Assembly: GCA_964592115.1 (NCBI GenBank) | Contig: CAZQCP010000064.1 | Coordinates: 1 to 16,089, forward strand | Reading direction: 5' to 3' | Origin: Sva-07 sp964592115 | Lineage (GTDB): Bacteria; Actinomycetota; Acidimicrobiia; Acidimicrobiales; Ilumatobacteraceae | Length of the DNA stretch: 16,089 nucleotides | In this document: positions 6,794-15,864 of the stretch, piece by piece | Position numbering within the stretch: the first letter of the stretch is position 1 | How the letters are laid out: each line of letters opens with the position of its first letter | Made by a program: the position numbers and the translations under genes | The notes under the pieces: model-generated | Seen by the model: the letters and a program-made list of their open reading frames with translations, nothing else | Database searches by the model: none | What the model was told of the DNA's origin: nothing

Positions 6794-8890
6794 ATGTCGG
6801 ACACGGACGTCGTCACGCCTGAGGATCTGCTGTTCGAGGCGGAACCGGCGAGCAACTACGCGACCAGTGGCGAAGCGCGCTTTCGCGTCGTCTCGGAGTT
6901 CGAGCCTGCCGGCGACCAGCCGGCCGCCATCGCTGCGCTGAGCAAGGGGATCCAAGACGGTGAGCGCTTCCAGACACTGCTCGGCATCACCGGATCGGGC
7001 AAGTCGGCGACCATTGCGTGGACGATCCAGGAGACGCAGCGTCCGACGCTGATCCTGGCCCCGAACAAGTCGCTCGCCGCGCAGCTCGCCCAGGAGATGC
7101 GCGAGTTCTTCCCCGACAACCGCGTCGAGTACTTCGTCAGCTACTACGACTACTACCAGCCAGAGGCGTACATCCCGTCGAGCGACACGTACATCGAGAA
7201 GGACTCGTCGGTCAACGACGAGATCGACCGCCTCCGTCACTCGGCCACCGCAGCCTTGCTCACCCGCCGTGACGTGATCGTCGTCGCCTCGGTCTCGTGC
7301 ATCTATGGCATGGGTAACCCGGAGGAGTACCGCGGCAACCTGCTCGACCTCAACGTCGGCATCGACTACGACATGCGCTCGATCCTGCGCCGCCTGGTCG
7401 ACATGCAGTACGACCGCAACGACATGACACTCGGCCGCGGCAACTTCCGCGTCCGCGGCGACACGATCGAGGTCCATCCGGCCTACGAGGAGTCGGTGCT
7501 GCGCATCGAGATGTTCGGCGACACGATCGAGCGCATCACCACCATCGACCCGCTGACCGGCGAGCAGCTCAGCGTGCTCGAGCGGGCGCACGTGTTCCCG
7601 GCCACGCACTACGTGGCTGGTGCGGAGCGCCTGTCGAAGGCGATGGTCAAGATCGAAGACGAGCTGCAGCAGCGGCTGAAGTGGTTCGAAGAGCACGACA
7701 AGCTCCTCGAAGCGCAGCGCTTGCGGATGCGAACGCAGTACGACCTCGAGATGATGAGTGAGCTCGGCTATTGCAACGGCATCGAGAACTACTCGATGCA
7801 CATCGACGGCCGTGACTACGGCGAGCCCCCGTTCACCCTGCTCGACTACTTCCCCGACGACTTCTTGCTCGTGATCGACGAGAGCCACGTCGCCGTACCG
7901 CAGCTCCACGGGCAGTTTGCCGGCGACCGCAGTCGCAAGGACATGCTCGTCGAGCACGGGTTCCGCCTCCCGTCGGCACGCGACAACCGTCCGCTGACGT
8001 TCGAGGAAGTGCTGGAACGGATCAACCAGTGTGTGTTCTTGTCGGCCACCCCGAGCGACTACGAGATGCGCGTCTCCACCAACGTGGTCGAACAGATCGT
8101 GCGGCCGACCGGTCTGGTCGACCCCGAGGCGATCATCAAGCCGACCAAGGGCCAGGTCGACGACCTGATGGAGATGGTCAACGAGCGCGTCGCCCGCGGC
8201 GACCGAGTGCTCGTCACCACGCTGACCAAGAAGATGGCCGAGGACCTCACCGACTACCTGCTCGAGCAGGGCCTTCGGGTGCGCTACCTGCACTCCAACA
8301 TCGACACGATCCAGCGCATCGAGATCCTGCGCGGGCTACGACTCGGTGACTTCGACGTGCTCGTGGGGATCAACCTGCTCCGCGAAGGTCTCGACCTGCC
8401 CGAGGTGTCGCTCGTGTGCATCCTCGATGCCGACAAGGAGGGGTTCCTCCGCTCGGAGACGTCGCTGATCCAGACGATGGGACGCGCCGCCCGCAACGTC
8501 GACGGGCAGGTGGTGATGTACGCCGACACGGTGACGCGCTCGATGCAGGCGGCGATCGACGAGACCCAGCGCCGGCGCAAGGTGCAGATCGCCTACAACC
8601 TGGAGCACGGCATCAACCCGCAGACGATCCGGAAGGCGGTCGGCGACATCTTGTCGCTGCTGCGGCCGGACGACACCGCGCCGGTGCCGGGCAAGGATCG
8701 CCGCCGCCAGCGCGAGCGCGACAAGATCCAGCGCGATCTGAAGTCGTTGCCCGAGCAGGAGCTGGCGCGGCTGATCCAGACGCTCGAGGCGGAGATGCAC
8801 GAGGCGTCTGCCGAGCTCAAGTTCGAGTACGCAGCGAAGCTGCGCGACGAGATCCGCGACCTGCGTCGCGAACTCCGCGACGCCCGCTGA
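6794..8890 (+). CDS. uvrB: UvrABC system protein B (excinuclease ABC subunit B)
   Basis: This 698-residue protein is the damage-verifying DNA-unwinding ATPase of nucleotide excision repair. It is loaded by UvrA and recruits UvrC. Visible elements: Walker A GITGSGKS (Lys70), the DNA-clamping beta-hairpin region YYDYYQPEAYIPSSDTYIEK, SCIYGMGNPEEY, Walker B VIDESHV, SATPSDYEM, INLLREGLDLPEVSLV, QTMGRAARN, and the C-terminal UVR coiled-coil (TLEAEMHEASAELKFEYAAK) that contacts UvrC. The frame is open further upstream to 6656, but that part covers the palindromes and the SOS box. The ATG at 6794 is followed by a ~30-residue lead-in before the conserved FRVVSEFEPAGDQP. An SOS box lies directly upstream. 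Confidence 0.97.
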   Translation: MSDTDVVTPEDLLFEAEPASNYATSGEARFRVVSEFEPAGDQPAAIAALSKGIQDGERFQTLLGITGSGKSATIAWTIQETQRPTLILAPNKSLAAQLAQEMREFFPDNRVEYFVSYYDYYQPEAYIPSSDTYIEKDSSVNDEIDRLRHSATAALLTRRDVIVVASVSCIYGMGNPEEYRGNLLDLNVGIDYDMRSILRRLVDMQYDRNDMTLGRGNFRVRGDTIEVHPAYEESVLRIEMFGDTIERITTIDPLTGEQLSVLERAHVFPATHYVAGAERLSKAMVKIEDELQQRLKWFEEHDKLLEAQRLRMRTQYDLEMMSELGYCNGIENYSMHIDGRDYGEPPFTLLDYFPDDFLLVIDESHVAVPQLHGQFAGDRSRKDMLVEHGFRLPSARDNRPLTFEEVLERINQCVFLSATPSDYEMRVSTNVVEQIVRPTGLVDPEAIIKPTKGQVDDLMEMVNERVARGDRVLVTTLTKKMAEDLTDYLLEQGLRVRYLHSNIDTIQRIEILRGLRLGDFDVLVGINLLREGLDLPEVSLVCILDADKEGFLRSETSLIQTMGRAARNVDGQVVMYADTVTRSMQAAIDETQRRRKVQIAYNLEHGINPQTIRKAVGDILSLLRPDDTAPVPGKDRRRQRERDKIQRDLKSLPEQELARLIQTLEAEMHEASAELKFEYAAKLRDEIRDLRRELRDAR

Positions 8891-8915
8891 CACCACGGCG
8901 CCGCTTCGATAGCAT
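8887..8915 (+). promoter_or_regulatory. Candidate promoter for the CNNM gene, overlapping the uvrB stop
   Basis: CTGACA (8887-8892, five of six bases of TTGACA) and TAGCAT (8910-8915) are separated by exactly 17 bp. The predicted start is near 8922, leaving a ~117 nt leader before the CNNM ATG. The 148-bp uvrB-CNNM gap holds this promoter and a possible short ORF, and no palindrome of the 41-bp type. Confidence 0.45.
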
Positions 8916-8931
8916 CGCCACTCGATCACCT

Positions 8932-9039
8932 GTGAGTTCCGACGACGACCCTCCGAAACGCACCGGCGTCGCGTCGCGTGGACTCCAGCCTGACGCTGCG
9001 GCACGCGTGCCGATACCCGCACGGCGGTGTGTTGTCTGA
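8932..9039 (+). CDS. Possible 35-codon upstream ORF overlapping the CNNM start
   Basis: A GTG-initiated frame encodes VSSDDDPPKRTGVASRGLQP and 15 more residues. It ends in TGA overlapping the CNNM ATG by one base (TGATG). It begins ~10 nt after the predicted transcription start. The overlap suggests translational coupling. No Shine-Dalgarno is visible, and third-position GC (~66%) is lower than in the neighbouring genes, so it may be a chance frame. Confidence 0.25.
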   Translation: MSSDDDPPKRTGVASRGLQPDAAARVPIPARRCVV

Positions 9040-10322
9040 TGTCCGCGGTGTGGCCAGAGTTGTTGCTCGTCGTCGTGCTCGTCCTCGTGAACGCGGCGTT
9101 CGCCGGAACTGAGCTGGCGCTCGTGTCACTGCGCGAGGGGCAGCTCCAGCGGCTCGAGAAGCGCTCGTCGACCGGTGCTTTGCTCGCCCGGCTGGCACGC
9201 GAACCGAACCGCTTCTTGGCCACGATCCAGATCGGCATCACACTCGCCGGCTTCCTCGCCTCCGCGGCGGCCGCAGTCTCGCTCGCGGAGCCACTCGAAG
9301 AACCGCTGAGCTTCCTCGGCAGGGCGGCCGGCCCGGCGTCGGTCGTCGTGGTCACGTTGGTGCTGTCGTACTTCACCCTCGTCTTCGGCGAGCTCGCCCC
9401 CAAACGGGTGGCGATGCAGAAGGCGGAGCGGTGGGGCCTCGTGATGGCGCGCCCGCTGGCGTTCATGTCGACGCTGACACGCCCCGTCGTGTGGCTGCTG
9501 TCGAAGTCGACCGACATCGCCGTGCGCTTGCTCGGTGCCGATCCGGATGTGCAGCGCGAGGAGGTCACCGAAGAGGAGGTGCGCGATCTCGTCGCCGCGC
9601 AGCTGTCGTTCACGCCCGAGCAGCGCCAGATCATCGAGGGTGCGTTCGAGATCGCCGATCGCACGCTGGATCAGATCCTCGTGCCGCGAGCGGACGTGTT
9701 CGTGCTCGACGCCGACGCCACGTGCTCCGATGCACTTGCGGCGCTCGCCGCGTCGGGGTACAGCCGCGCTCCGGTCGCCGAAGGTCGGTCACTCGACCGA
9801 ACGATCGGGGTCGTCCATCTCCGCAAGCTGCTCGCCGCGCCCGCCGCGCGGGTGTCGTCGGTGGCCAACGAAGCGCCGGTGTTCCCCGAGTCGGCACGGG
9901 CGTTGACGACGTTGCGCGAGATGCAGCGGTTGCACGCCCAGCTGGCACTCGTGGTCGACGAGCACGGCGGTGGCGCTGGGATCGTCACGGTCGAGGACCT
10001 CGTGGAAGAGCTCGTCGGCGAGATCTACGACGAGACCGACCGCGACCTCGCCACCGTGCAGTACGAAGACGGTGGCACGATCGTGCTGCCGGGACGCTTC
10101 CCGGTGCACGACCTCAGCGACGTCGGCGTCGAGCTCCCTCCGGGTGAGTACGCGACGATCGCCGGACTCGTGCTCGACCAGCTCGGCCGGATTCCTGTCG
10201 CCGGCGACGACACCGTCGTCGACGGCTGGCACATCGTCGTCCGTGCCGTGCGCGGGCGCTCGATCACCGAGGTCGCGCTGTCACGGGTGCCCGACCTCGA
10301 CGACGACAGCGACGACACCTGA
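9039..10322 (+). CDS. CNNM/HlyC-CorC family membrane protein (hemolysin-related, probable Mg/Co transport-associated)
   Basis: This 427-residue protein has an N-terminal DUF21/CNNM transmembrane domain (helices near residues 5-27, 58-84 and 98-118). It carries the typical FAGTELALVSLR and FGELAPKR (116-123) motifs. A CBS-pair domain follows at ~207-325 (LVPRADVFVLD, GYSRAPV, LALVVDEHGGGAGIVTVEDLVEELVGEI), then a CorC_HlyC FAD-like domain at ~340-415 (LPGRFPVHDLS, YATIAGLVLDQLGRIP). The family is linked to Mg2+/Co2+ export or homeostasis. 'Hemolysin' is a historical name and does not imply toxicity. I chose the ATG at 9039; a GTG at 9027 is in frame but lacks support. No Shine-Dalgarno is evident. 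The gene lies between uvrB and uvrA, and nothing in the sequence ties it to repair. Confidence 0.93.
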   Translation: MSAVWPELLLVVVLVLVNAAFAGTELALVSLREGQLQRLEKRSSTGALLARLAREPNRFLATIQIGITLAGFLASAAAAVSLAEPLEEPLSFLGRAAGPASVVVVTLVLSYFTLVFGELAPKRVAMQKAERWGLVMARPLAFMSTLTRPVVWLLSKSTDIAVRLLGADPDVQREEVTEEEVRDLVAAQLSFTPEQRQIIEGAFEIADRTLDQILVPRADVFVLDADATCSDALAALAASGYSRAPVAEGRSLDRTIGVVHLRKLLAAPAARVSSVANEAPVFPESARALTTLREMQRLHAQLALVVDEHGGGAGIVTVEDLVEELVGEIYDETDRDLATVQYEDGGTIVLPGRFPVHDLSDVGVELPPGEYATIAGLVLDQLGRIPVAGDDTVVDGWHIVVRAVRGRSITEVALSRVPDLDDDSDDT

Positions 10323-10342
10323 GCGGGCCGTCACCCCCGGCG

Positions 10343-10391
10343 CAAATCTGTCCGCTGCGTACCGCTGAGCGACACGGACCGGACAGATTTG
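10343..10391. repeat. 49-bp imperfect palindrome between CNNM gene and uvrA
   Basis: The 12-bp arms CAAATCTGTCCG (10343-10354) and CGGACAGATTTG (10380-10391) are perfectly complementary. Further in come single mismatches (C-C, G-G), a CGT/ACG stem, a 2x2 mismatch and a small CGC/GCG apex near 10367. All mismatches are symmetrical, so both arms have equal length. It starts 20 bp after the CNNM stop and ends 25 bp before the uvrA SOS box. It could terminate CNNM transcripts, but no T-tract follows. Confidence 0.85.
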
Positions 10392-10416
10392 GGCTGCGGA
10401 GCCGGTGCGCGCTGGC

Positions 10417-10430
10417 CGAACACATGTTCC
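10417..10430 (+). promoter_or_regulatory. LexA/SOS box upstream of uvrA
   Basis: CGAAC-ACAT-GTTCC matches CGAAC-N4-GTTCG except for the last base, the same deviation as in the uvrB box. It ends 5 bp before the TAGGAT -10 at 10436-10441, so bound LexA would cover the core promoter. Confidence 0.82.
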
Positions 10431-10435
10431 GCGGG

Positions 10436-10441
10436 TAGGAT
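10436..10441 (+). promoter_or_regulatory. -10 hexamer of uvrA
   Basis: TAGGAT fits TAnnnT and ends 9 nt before the uvrA ATG, so the transcript would start within a few bases of the ATG (near-leaderless). The SOS box overlaps the -35 position, and no separate -35 motif is recognisable. Confidence 0.5.
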
Positions 10442-10450
10442 CTTCGATCG

Positions 10451-13393
<2,943 letters not shown>

Positions 13394-13411
13394 CCCCGCC
13401 CTCGGGTGCAC

Positions 13412-13516
13412 CGATGAGTTTTGTGTGCACCTGTCGCAACGGAACCTCACCAATGGACCTGCGCGCCGGTCATCGATGAGTTTCGCGTGCACCTGTCGCA
13501 ACGGAACCTCATCGAT
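13412..13516. repeat. Pair of 41-bp imperfect palindromes at 62-bp spacing (uvrA/DUF559 convergent gap)
   Basis: Copies lie at 13412-13452 and 13474-13514. Copy 2 has full arms CGATGAG/CTCATCG, extended to ATCGATGAG/CTCATCGAT. Copy 1 has a decayed right foot (CTCACCA). Inside come a T-C mismatch, TT/AA plus C-G (copy 2), internal mismatches and a short TGC/GCA stem. The core GTGCACCTGTCGCAACGGAA is identical in both copies and unlike the cores of the other loci. Copy 2 ends two bases from the stop codon of the DUF559 gene. A terminator role is possible here, without a T-tract. Confidence 0.88.
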
Positions 13517-14454
13517 CAGGCGGCGCGCGTGGCGAGCAGACGTCGGTACTCGCCGACGAGTTCACCGATCGCGCCAGCGAACTCGCGCTCATAGGATCCT
13601 CGCCGTACCCGGCTCACCGTCCACCCGATGGCGATGGAGGCCGTGTCTCTCCGTTCATCTCGAGCGGCACCCGACGTCTCCGTGTGCGTTGGGTGCACAT
13701 CGACCTCGATCGCCCAGCGCAGACCGGGGACAGCGAGATCGAAGCGCGCCGATCCGTAGCCCGGGAGCTCGATCGGGAACTGGCGGACCACGCCCACCAC
13801 ACCGGCCGTCGTGAGCGCAGCCGCCACTCGAACCTCGGGATGTGACTCGGCCGGCCCGCCCGGGAGCAGCCGCCCGAGTTGCCGGACGTAGGCCCAGGCC
13901 CACGGGCGTTGGTTGCACAGCCAATCGGCGGCGACCGCCCAGAGCTCGGCATCGTCGAGCTGGCCATCGTGGCGCGCTTGCTCGATCACTGAGAGCAGGT
14001 CGTCGCCCCGCAGCCAACGGGCGAGGTCGAGTGCCGTTCGTGCGTGCGTGGTCAGGCGGATGCCATCCGGTCGCGAGACGACGTCGCACGCATGGAACGC
14101 CGCGGTTCGATAGGGGACCGCCCAGGGCTGTGCAACCGGATGGCTGCCTGGGGGTGAGAGGAAGTGGATGCGGAGATCACGCGGGTTGCGCCGGTAGCCG
14201 CGGATGCGACCAGCGGTTGGGCCAGCAATCACGACCGCGGGACGAGCGAGACAAACCGCTGCGCACCGGGCGAGATCGTCGAAGGGCACGCTCGGCGATC
14301 GATACGCGCGGTTGAGCACGCGCTCCACCGCGCCACGAGATTCGAGCCGTCGGAGCTGGCTGACCGACAGACCGGTGGCCAGGAGCTGATCGAGTGACGC
14401 TACGCCGTGCTGCGCAGCGAACAGATGGTGGACCGCTGGACTGAGATGCGGCAT
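13516..14454 (-). CDS. AbiEi-like N-terminal domain plus DUF559/Vsr-like PD-(D/E)XK domain protein
   Basis: This 312-residue protein has an N-terminal winged-helix segment (residues ~8-55: AAQHGVASLDQLLATGLSVS, RRLESRGAVERVLNRAYR) typical of AbiEi-type antitoxin N-domains. The C-terminal domain (~200-300) resembles DUF559 endonuclease-like folds: Glu207 in SHPEVRV, Asp239 in ARFDLAVPG, and Glu250-Val-Asp252 followed by HPTH. This gives an E…D…ExD core consistent with an active PD-(D/E)XK nuclease. Such proteins are common in actinobacteria and their function is unknown. No AbiEii-type nucleotidyltransferase toxin lies next to it, so calling it a toxin-antitoxin pair is not justified. The upstream GGGGGA 4 nt before the ATG could be a Shine-Dalgarno. 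A -10-like TAGTGT lies at 14507-14502 on the minus strand. Confidence 0.8.
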   Translation of the reverse strand: MPHLSPAVHHLFAAQHGVASLDQLLATGLSVSQLRRLESRGAVERVLNRAYRSPSVPFDDLARCAAVCLARPAVVIAGPTAGRIRGYRRNPRDLRIHFLSPPGSHPVAQPWAVPYRTAAFHACDVVSRPDGIRLTTHARTALDLARWLRGDDLLSVIEQARHDGQLDDAELWAVAADWLCNQRPWAWAYVRQLGRLLPGGPAESHPEVRVAAALTTAGVVGVVRQFPIELPGYGSARFDLAVPGLRWAIEVDVHPTHTETSGAARDERRDTASIAIGWTVSRVRRGSYEREFAGAIGELVGEYRRLLATRAA

Positions 14455-14501
14455 GGATTCCCCCGGATGAAGTGGAGCATCAGGGAGGAGTCGGTGGACT
14501 C

Positions 14502-14507
14502 ACACTA
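14502..14507 (-). promoter_or_regulatory. Candidate -10 of the DUF559 gene
   Basis: The minus strand reads TAGTGT here, ~47 nt before the ATG at 14454. It is the only TAnnnT hexamer I see in the 85 bp between the gene and the repeat array. Support is positional only. Confidence 0.3.
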
Positions 14508-14540
14508 TTGCCTTCTCGTGCCCACTCCACTCGAACGTAC

Positions 14541-14843
14541 CGATGAGGTTCGCGCGCGAGGGGTGCGCAGGAAACTCATCGGTGGGGGTCGCGCGTGTGC
14601 ATCGATGAGGTTCGCGCGCGAGGGGTGCGCAGGAAACTCATCGATGGGGGTCGCGCGTGTGCATCGGTGAGGTTTGCGCGCGAGGGGTGCGCAGGAAACT
14701 CATCGNNNNNNNNNNNNNNNNNNNNNNNNNNNNNNNNNNNNNNNNNNNNNNNNNNNNNNNNNNNNNNNNNNNNNNNNNNNNNNNNNNNNNNNNNNNNNNN
14801 NNNNNTGAGGTTTGCGCGCGAGGGGTGCGCAGGAAACTCATCG
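14541..14843. repeat. 62-bp tandem array of 41-bp imperfect palindromes (at least four copies, interrupted by gap)
   Basis: Copies start at 14541, 14603 and 14665, exactly 62 bp apart. A further copy ending at 14843 follows the N-gap; its first three bases are lost in the gap. Each 41-bp copy has arms CGATGAG/CTCATCG (copy 3 begins CGGTGAG), a G-A mismatch, TTC/GAA, a 2x2 mismatch and a GCGC(G)/(T)GCGC inner stem. The 21-bp spacers are also repeated (GTGGGGGTCGCGCGTGTGCAT and near-identical forms; the segment after the last copy matches at 15 of 21). This 421-bp gene-free stretch lies between the 3' end of the rhomboid-like gene and the 5' end of the DUF559 gene, both on the minus strand. Confidence 0.95.
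14706..14805. other. Assembly gap (100 N)
   Basis: A run of exactly 100 N, a conventional length for a gap of unknown size, falls inside the tandem array. The array most likely broke the assembly, so the real copy number is unknown. Confidence 0.99.
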
Positions 14844-14875
14844 GTGGCGGTGTGGCGTGTTCGTCGCGGTGGGCG

Positions 14876-15799
14876 TCAGCGGTTGCGGAGGCGCTTGCTG
14901 AGGTCGTTGAGGCGGCGCTTCTCGTCGCCGGTGAGCGAGTCCATGCCGCCGGCGGAGATCTTGTCGAGCAGTTCGTCGAGCTCTTGCTGGTCCGCGGGTG
15001 ACGGGCCGATGGTCGGCGGGGGCGGGGGAGGTGCAGTCGTCCAGGGACCCTCCACCACACGCTGTCCGGACGACTTGGCTCCGGTGCTCCCACCGCGGCG
15101 CTTGGGCGCCTTGGAGCGCCGCGAGCGCGACTTCGACTGCCCCGAACCGTCGAGCGGGAGGTGCGGTATCGGCCACCCGGTCGCGAGGCCGAGCGATCGT
15201 CCGGCGACGAGCGCGACGGCGACGGACACCAGGAGGAAGATCACCTGGCCCGTCTGGTCGTTGCCCGTGTACTGCAAGAAGTTCAGCAGCGTGAAGACAG
15301 CCGCGAGCGCCCACAACGGGATGACCTCGAACCAGCGCACACCCGGGTACGTCGCGGCGTACACCCAGATGCCACCGAGGAACAGCGTGCTCAGCCCGTA
15401 CTGGTACATCGCGTCGATCGAGGGATCGAGCGCGCCGAGCGACGTGAGGATGAGCGCGGGCACGACCGTGAGCGTCACCACCCAGGCAACGAACTTGCCG
15501 CGCCCGAACAGCGCCTCCAGCTGCTGGCCGAACAGCCAGAAGAAGACGACCCCCAACAGCGGCCAGATCTCCGGTTCGGTGGCGATCGGCCACGTCACGA
15601 GACGCCACACCTCGAAGTCGCGCACGAGCGACGGGAAGAACACCAGCTCGACGAACGTCTCGCGACTGAAGCCGTACACGAACATCGTCGCCACGGCGAG
15701 GACACAGATGATGTCCGTCGTGGTGACGTCGTAGCGACCGAGACGGAACCATCCTGCGTTGGGGCGGCGGCGGAAGATCGCGGCGAACTGCTCGGACAT
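14876..15799 (-). CDS. Rhomboid-fold membrane protein lacking the catalytic dyad, with C-terminal rhomboid-associated motif
   Basis: This 307-residue protein has about six transmembrane helices (near residues 28-45, 77-92, 104-122, 134-150, 159-176, 183-200). The segment EVWRLVTWP…FFWLFGQQLEALFGRGKFV matches the loop-1/TM2 region of rhomboid proteases (WRLVTxxF, GxxLE). The residues needed for proteolysis are missing: the GxSG serine motif reads YGLST (135-138), no His-containing HxxG motif is seen in TM6, and the TM2 His/Asn are absent. A basic, Pro-rich linker (216-268) leads to a C-terminal ELDELLDKISAGGMDSLTGD motif (273-292) that often ends bacterial rhomboid-family proteins (DUF6576-like). 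The inferred role is a Derlin/iRhom-like pseudoprotease that binds or escorts membrane proteins. The ATG lies 8 nt after TACCGT. The gene is divergent from uvrC. Confidence 0.82.
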   Translation of the reverse strand: MSEQFAAIFRRRPNAGWFRLGRYDVTTTDIICVLAVATMFVYGFSRETFVELVFFPSLVRDFEVWRLVTWPIATEPEIWPLLGVVFFWLFGQQLEALFGRGKFVAWVVTLTVVPALILTSLGALDPSIDAMYQYGLSTLFLGGIWVYAATYPGVRWFEVIPLWALAAVFTLLNFLQYTGNDQTGQVIFLLVSVAVALVAGRSLGLATGWPIPHLPLDGSGQSKSRSRRSKAPKRRGGSTGAKSSGQRVVEGPWTTAPPPPPPTIGPSPADQQELDELLDKISAGGMDSLTGDEKRRLNDLSKRLRNR

Positions 15800-15806
15800 C
15801 GGGCCT

Positions 15807-15831
15807 CACGGTATCCGGCCATCCGTATGCT
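15807..15831. promoter_or_regulatory. Divergent -10 hexamers for rhomboid-like gene (-) and uvrC (+)
   Basis: On the minus strand TACCGT (~15813-15808) lies 8 nt before the rhomboid-like ATG at 15799. On the plus strand TATGCT (15826-15831) lies 9 nt before the ATG-ATG at 15841 and 29 nt before the uvrC ATG. Clear -35 elements and a LexA box are not visible in this 61-bp divergent gap. Confidence 0.4.
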
Positions 15832-15840
15832 TGAGGTGTC

Positions 15841-15864
15841 ATGATGCAGGGGCGACGCCCATGA
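15841..15864 (+). CDS. Possible 7-codon leader ORF overlapping the uvrC start
   Basis: ATG ATG CAG GGG CGA CGC CCA TGA encodes MMQGRRP. It begins 9 nt after the TATGCT hexamer, where a leaderless transcript would start. Its TGA overlaps the uvrC ATG (ATGA). This would let ribosomes reinitiate on uvrC, which lacks a good Shine-Dalgarno. Too short for statistical support. Confidence 0.35.
   Translation: MMQGRRP

Noticed and set aside
6731..8293. 520-codon minus-strand open frame over uvrB (and a similar one over uvrA at 12017-13501)
   Set aside because: Typical high-GC shadows of strongly coding genes; no motifs, and composition follows the sense-strand codons.
9001..9010. Perfect 10-bp palindrome GCACGCGTGC before the CNNM gene
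   Set aside because: Short GC-rich palindromes are expected by chance at this composition, and no second copy or promoter relation supports it.
13516..14454. Type IV toxin-antitoxin pair
   Set aside because: Only the AbiEi-like N-domain is present, fused to a DUF559-like domain; no nucleotidyltransferase toxin gene is next to it.
14541..14705. Hammerhead-ribozyme-like GATGAG…GAAAC spacing in the array units
   Set aside because: The required CUGAUGA is not present (ACCGATGAG, ATCGATGAG, ATCGGTGAG), one copy changes the core, and the palindromic pairing of GATGAG with CTCATC explains these bases better.
14541..14843. CRISPR-like appearance of regularly spaced repeats
   Set aside because: The 21-bp spacers are repeats themselves, the repeat is a long 41-bp imperfect palindrome, and no cas gene is in the window. 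It is a tandem array.
14407..14843. Open frames with repeated peptides (VRARGVRRKLI…, RFAREGCAGNSS…) across the array
   Set aside because: 62 is not a multiple of 3, so the frame rotates with each unit; the peptides are a by-product of the repeat, and some frames run through the N-gap.
14876..15799. Active rhomboid protease
   Set aside because: The catalytic Ser motif is GLST instead of GxSG, and the TM6 His and TM2 His/Asn are missing.
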